Of a stretch of 21,379 nucleotides of DNA, positions 20,200-21,379 are shown one piece after another. The notes under the pieces are model-generated. The model saw only the letters and a program-made list of their open reading frames with translations, was not told the DNA's origin and did no database searches. The stretch lies in the NCBI GenBank assembly GCA_030690245.1, contig JAUYGW010000347.1, positions 1 through 21,379 on the forward strand, given 5' to 3'. The position numbers and the translations under genes were made by a program. Each line of letters starts with the position of its first letter. Position 1 is the stretch's first letter. This stretch comes from Gallionella sp. (GTDB lineage: Bacteria > Pseudomonadota > Gammaproteobacteria > Burkholderiales > Gallionellaceae).

Positions 20200-21379
20200 C
20201 TACACCAGCTTCTTCAACTGATAAATCCTTTCCAGCGCTTCCTTCGGACTCAATTCATCCGGCTGCAATTCGCGCAATGCCGCCAGTAGTGGATGCTCTT
20301 CCGGTTCCGGCATCTCCGGTTTGCGATCGAACAAATCTCCCTGCGGGTTCTGTGCGGCACTGTTCTGTTCCAGTTTGCGCAGTTGTTTCTTCGCGGTCTT
20401 GATGACGTCGTTGGGTACGCCCGCCAGCGCGGCGACTTGCAGGCCGTAGCTTTGGCTGGCCGCACCCTCATTCACCGAGTGCAGGAAGACGATGCTGTGC
20501 TGGTGCTCGATGGCGGCGAGGTGGACGTTGGCGAGCTGGGCGAATTCCTCGGCGAGCCGCGTGAGTTCAAAGTAGTGCGTGGCGAACAGGGTGTAGCTGC
20601 GGTTCTTTTCCAGCAGGTGGCGCGCGATGGCGTAGGCGAGGGCGAGGCCGTCGAAAGTGGAGGTGCCGCGCCCGATTTCATCCACCAGCACTAGGCTTTT
20701 TTCGGTGGCGTTGTGCAGGATGTTGGCGGCTTCAGTCATCTCGACCATGAAGGTGGAGCGTCCGCTGGCGAGGTCGTCGGATGCGCCGATGCGCGTGAAA
20801 ATCTGGTCGATCTCGCCGAGCACTGCCTGCTGCGCGGGGACGAAGCTGCCGACATGCGCGAGCAGCGCGATGATCGCGACCTGGCGCATGTAGGTGGACT
20901 TGCCGCCCATGTTCGGGCCGGTGATGAGCAGCGTGCGGCGCGCGTCATTGAGCGTGGTGTCGTTCGGCGTGAATGTATCGACTTGCGCTTCCACGACCGG
21001 ATGACGGCCTTGCTTGATAACGATCTGTGCGTCGTCGCTGAACTGCGGCGCGCTGAAATTCAGCGTGGCGGCACGTTCGGCGAAGGTCGCGAGCACATCG
21101 AGTTCGGCGATCGCGGCGGCGATGCGTTGCAGTTGCGGAATGAATGGCGCTAACTGGTCGAGCAGTTGTTCGTAGAGGAATTTCTCGCGCGCCAGCGCGC
21201 GCTCGTTCGCGGACAGCGCCTTGTCCTCGAAGGCCTTCAGTTCCGGCGTGATGTAGCGCTCGGCGTTCTTCAGCGTCTGGCGGCGGCGGTAATCGTCCGG
21301 CACGTTGGCGCTCTGCGCGTGCGTCACCTCGATGTAGAAACCATGCACGCGGTTGTATTCCACCTTCAGCGTGGCGATG
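20200..21379 (-). CDS. mutS: DNA mismatch repair protein MutS, partial (N-terminus beyond right edge)
   Basis: The C-terminal 392 codons of MutS, open to the right edge. The visible part starts in the lever/clamp region ([14 protein letters not shown], then [18 protein letters not shown]). The ATPase domain carries Walker [14 protein letters not shown], the [21 protein letters not shown] segment, Walker [15 protein letters not shown], and the [10 protein letters not shown] histidine switch. It closes with the helix-turn-helix [17 protein letters not shown] and the conserved end [17 protein letters not shown]. MutS binds mispaired bases and, with MutL, starts repair. The sequence is close to proteobacterial MutS with no missing motif. 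The frame continues upstream of the GTG at 21363, so that codon is an internal Val. Confidence 0.97.
   Translation of the reverse strand, partial: IATLKVEYNRVHGFYIEVTHAQSANVPDDYRRRQTLKNAERYITPELKAFEDKALSANERALAREKFLYEQLLDQLAPFIPQLQRIAAAIAELDVLATFAERAATLNFSAPQFSDDAQIVIKQGRHPVVEAQVDTFTPNDTTLNDARRTLLITGPNMGGKSTYMRQVAIIALLAHVGSFVPAQQAVLGEIDQIFTRIGASDDLASGRSTFMVEMTEAANILHNATEKSLVLVDEIGRGTSTFDGLALAYAIARHLLEKNRSYTLFATHYFELTRLAEEFAQLANVHLAAIEHQHSIVFLHSVNEGAASQSYGLQVAALAGVPNDVIKTAKKQLRKLEQNSAAQNPQGDLFDRKPEMPEPEEHPLLAALRELQPDELSPKEALERIYQLKKLV

Overview
The window reads as chromosomal DNA of a Gram-negative betaproteobacterium. Signs are lipoprotein c-type cytochromes, an SHP-type cytochrome, a Tat-exported MsrB, a tripartite-type RND copper/silver pump, and MutS of proteobacterial type. 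An iron- or sulfur-oxidising Nitrosomonadales/Gallionellaceae-like organism would fit the redox-heavy content. This is inference from gene content, not from a marker gene. No rRNA, tRNA, CRISPR array or complete insertion sequence was seen.

Region 1 (1-4400) is a redox module. On the minus strand lie a heme-b-like membrane protein (cut by the left edge) and, directly upstream of it, an 805-residue fusion. The fusion joins a thioredoxin-reductase-like flavoprotein, two cyclic-nucleotide-binding domains and a four-cluster ferredoxin. A small DUF1924/SHP-like monoheme cytochrome c is transcribed divergently, across an AT-rich control region with a perfect palindrome. It is followed by a strong terminator and a free-standing PAS protein with a cysteine cluster. 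Together these suggest a signal-gated electron path from NAD(P)H or ferredoxin, through a membrane heme protein, to the periplasm.

Region 2 (4487-9485, minus strand) is a Cus-type Cu(I)/Ag(I) efflux pair (cusB, cusA) with no outer-membrane cusC in view. It is preceded by a small secreted protein built from two four-cysteine repeats.

Region 3 (9764-12326) holds an FmdE-family protein and a hemerythrin-like protein (plus strand), two paralogous c5-type cytochrome lipoproteins (minus strand), and a DUF2249 protein.

Region 4 (12395-17633) is more GC-rich. It carries a GT-B glycosyltransferase-like protein, a Tat-exported methionine sulfoxide reductase B followed by DipZ (a plausible periplasmic repair pair), a repetitive coiled-coil protein, and a divergent GpsA-like dehydrogenase.

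Region 5 (17800-20118) is a small island of toxin-antitoxin modules (ccdAB; Phd/YefM-ParE) around an N-terminally truncated DUF262/HNH protein, next to mutS at the right edge. Short palindromic intergenic repeats overlap the 3' ends of msrB and ccdB and appear to supply the last codons or stop of those genes.
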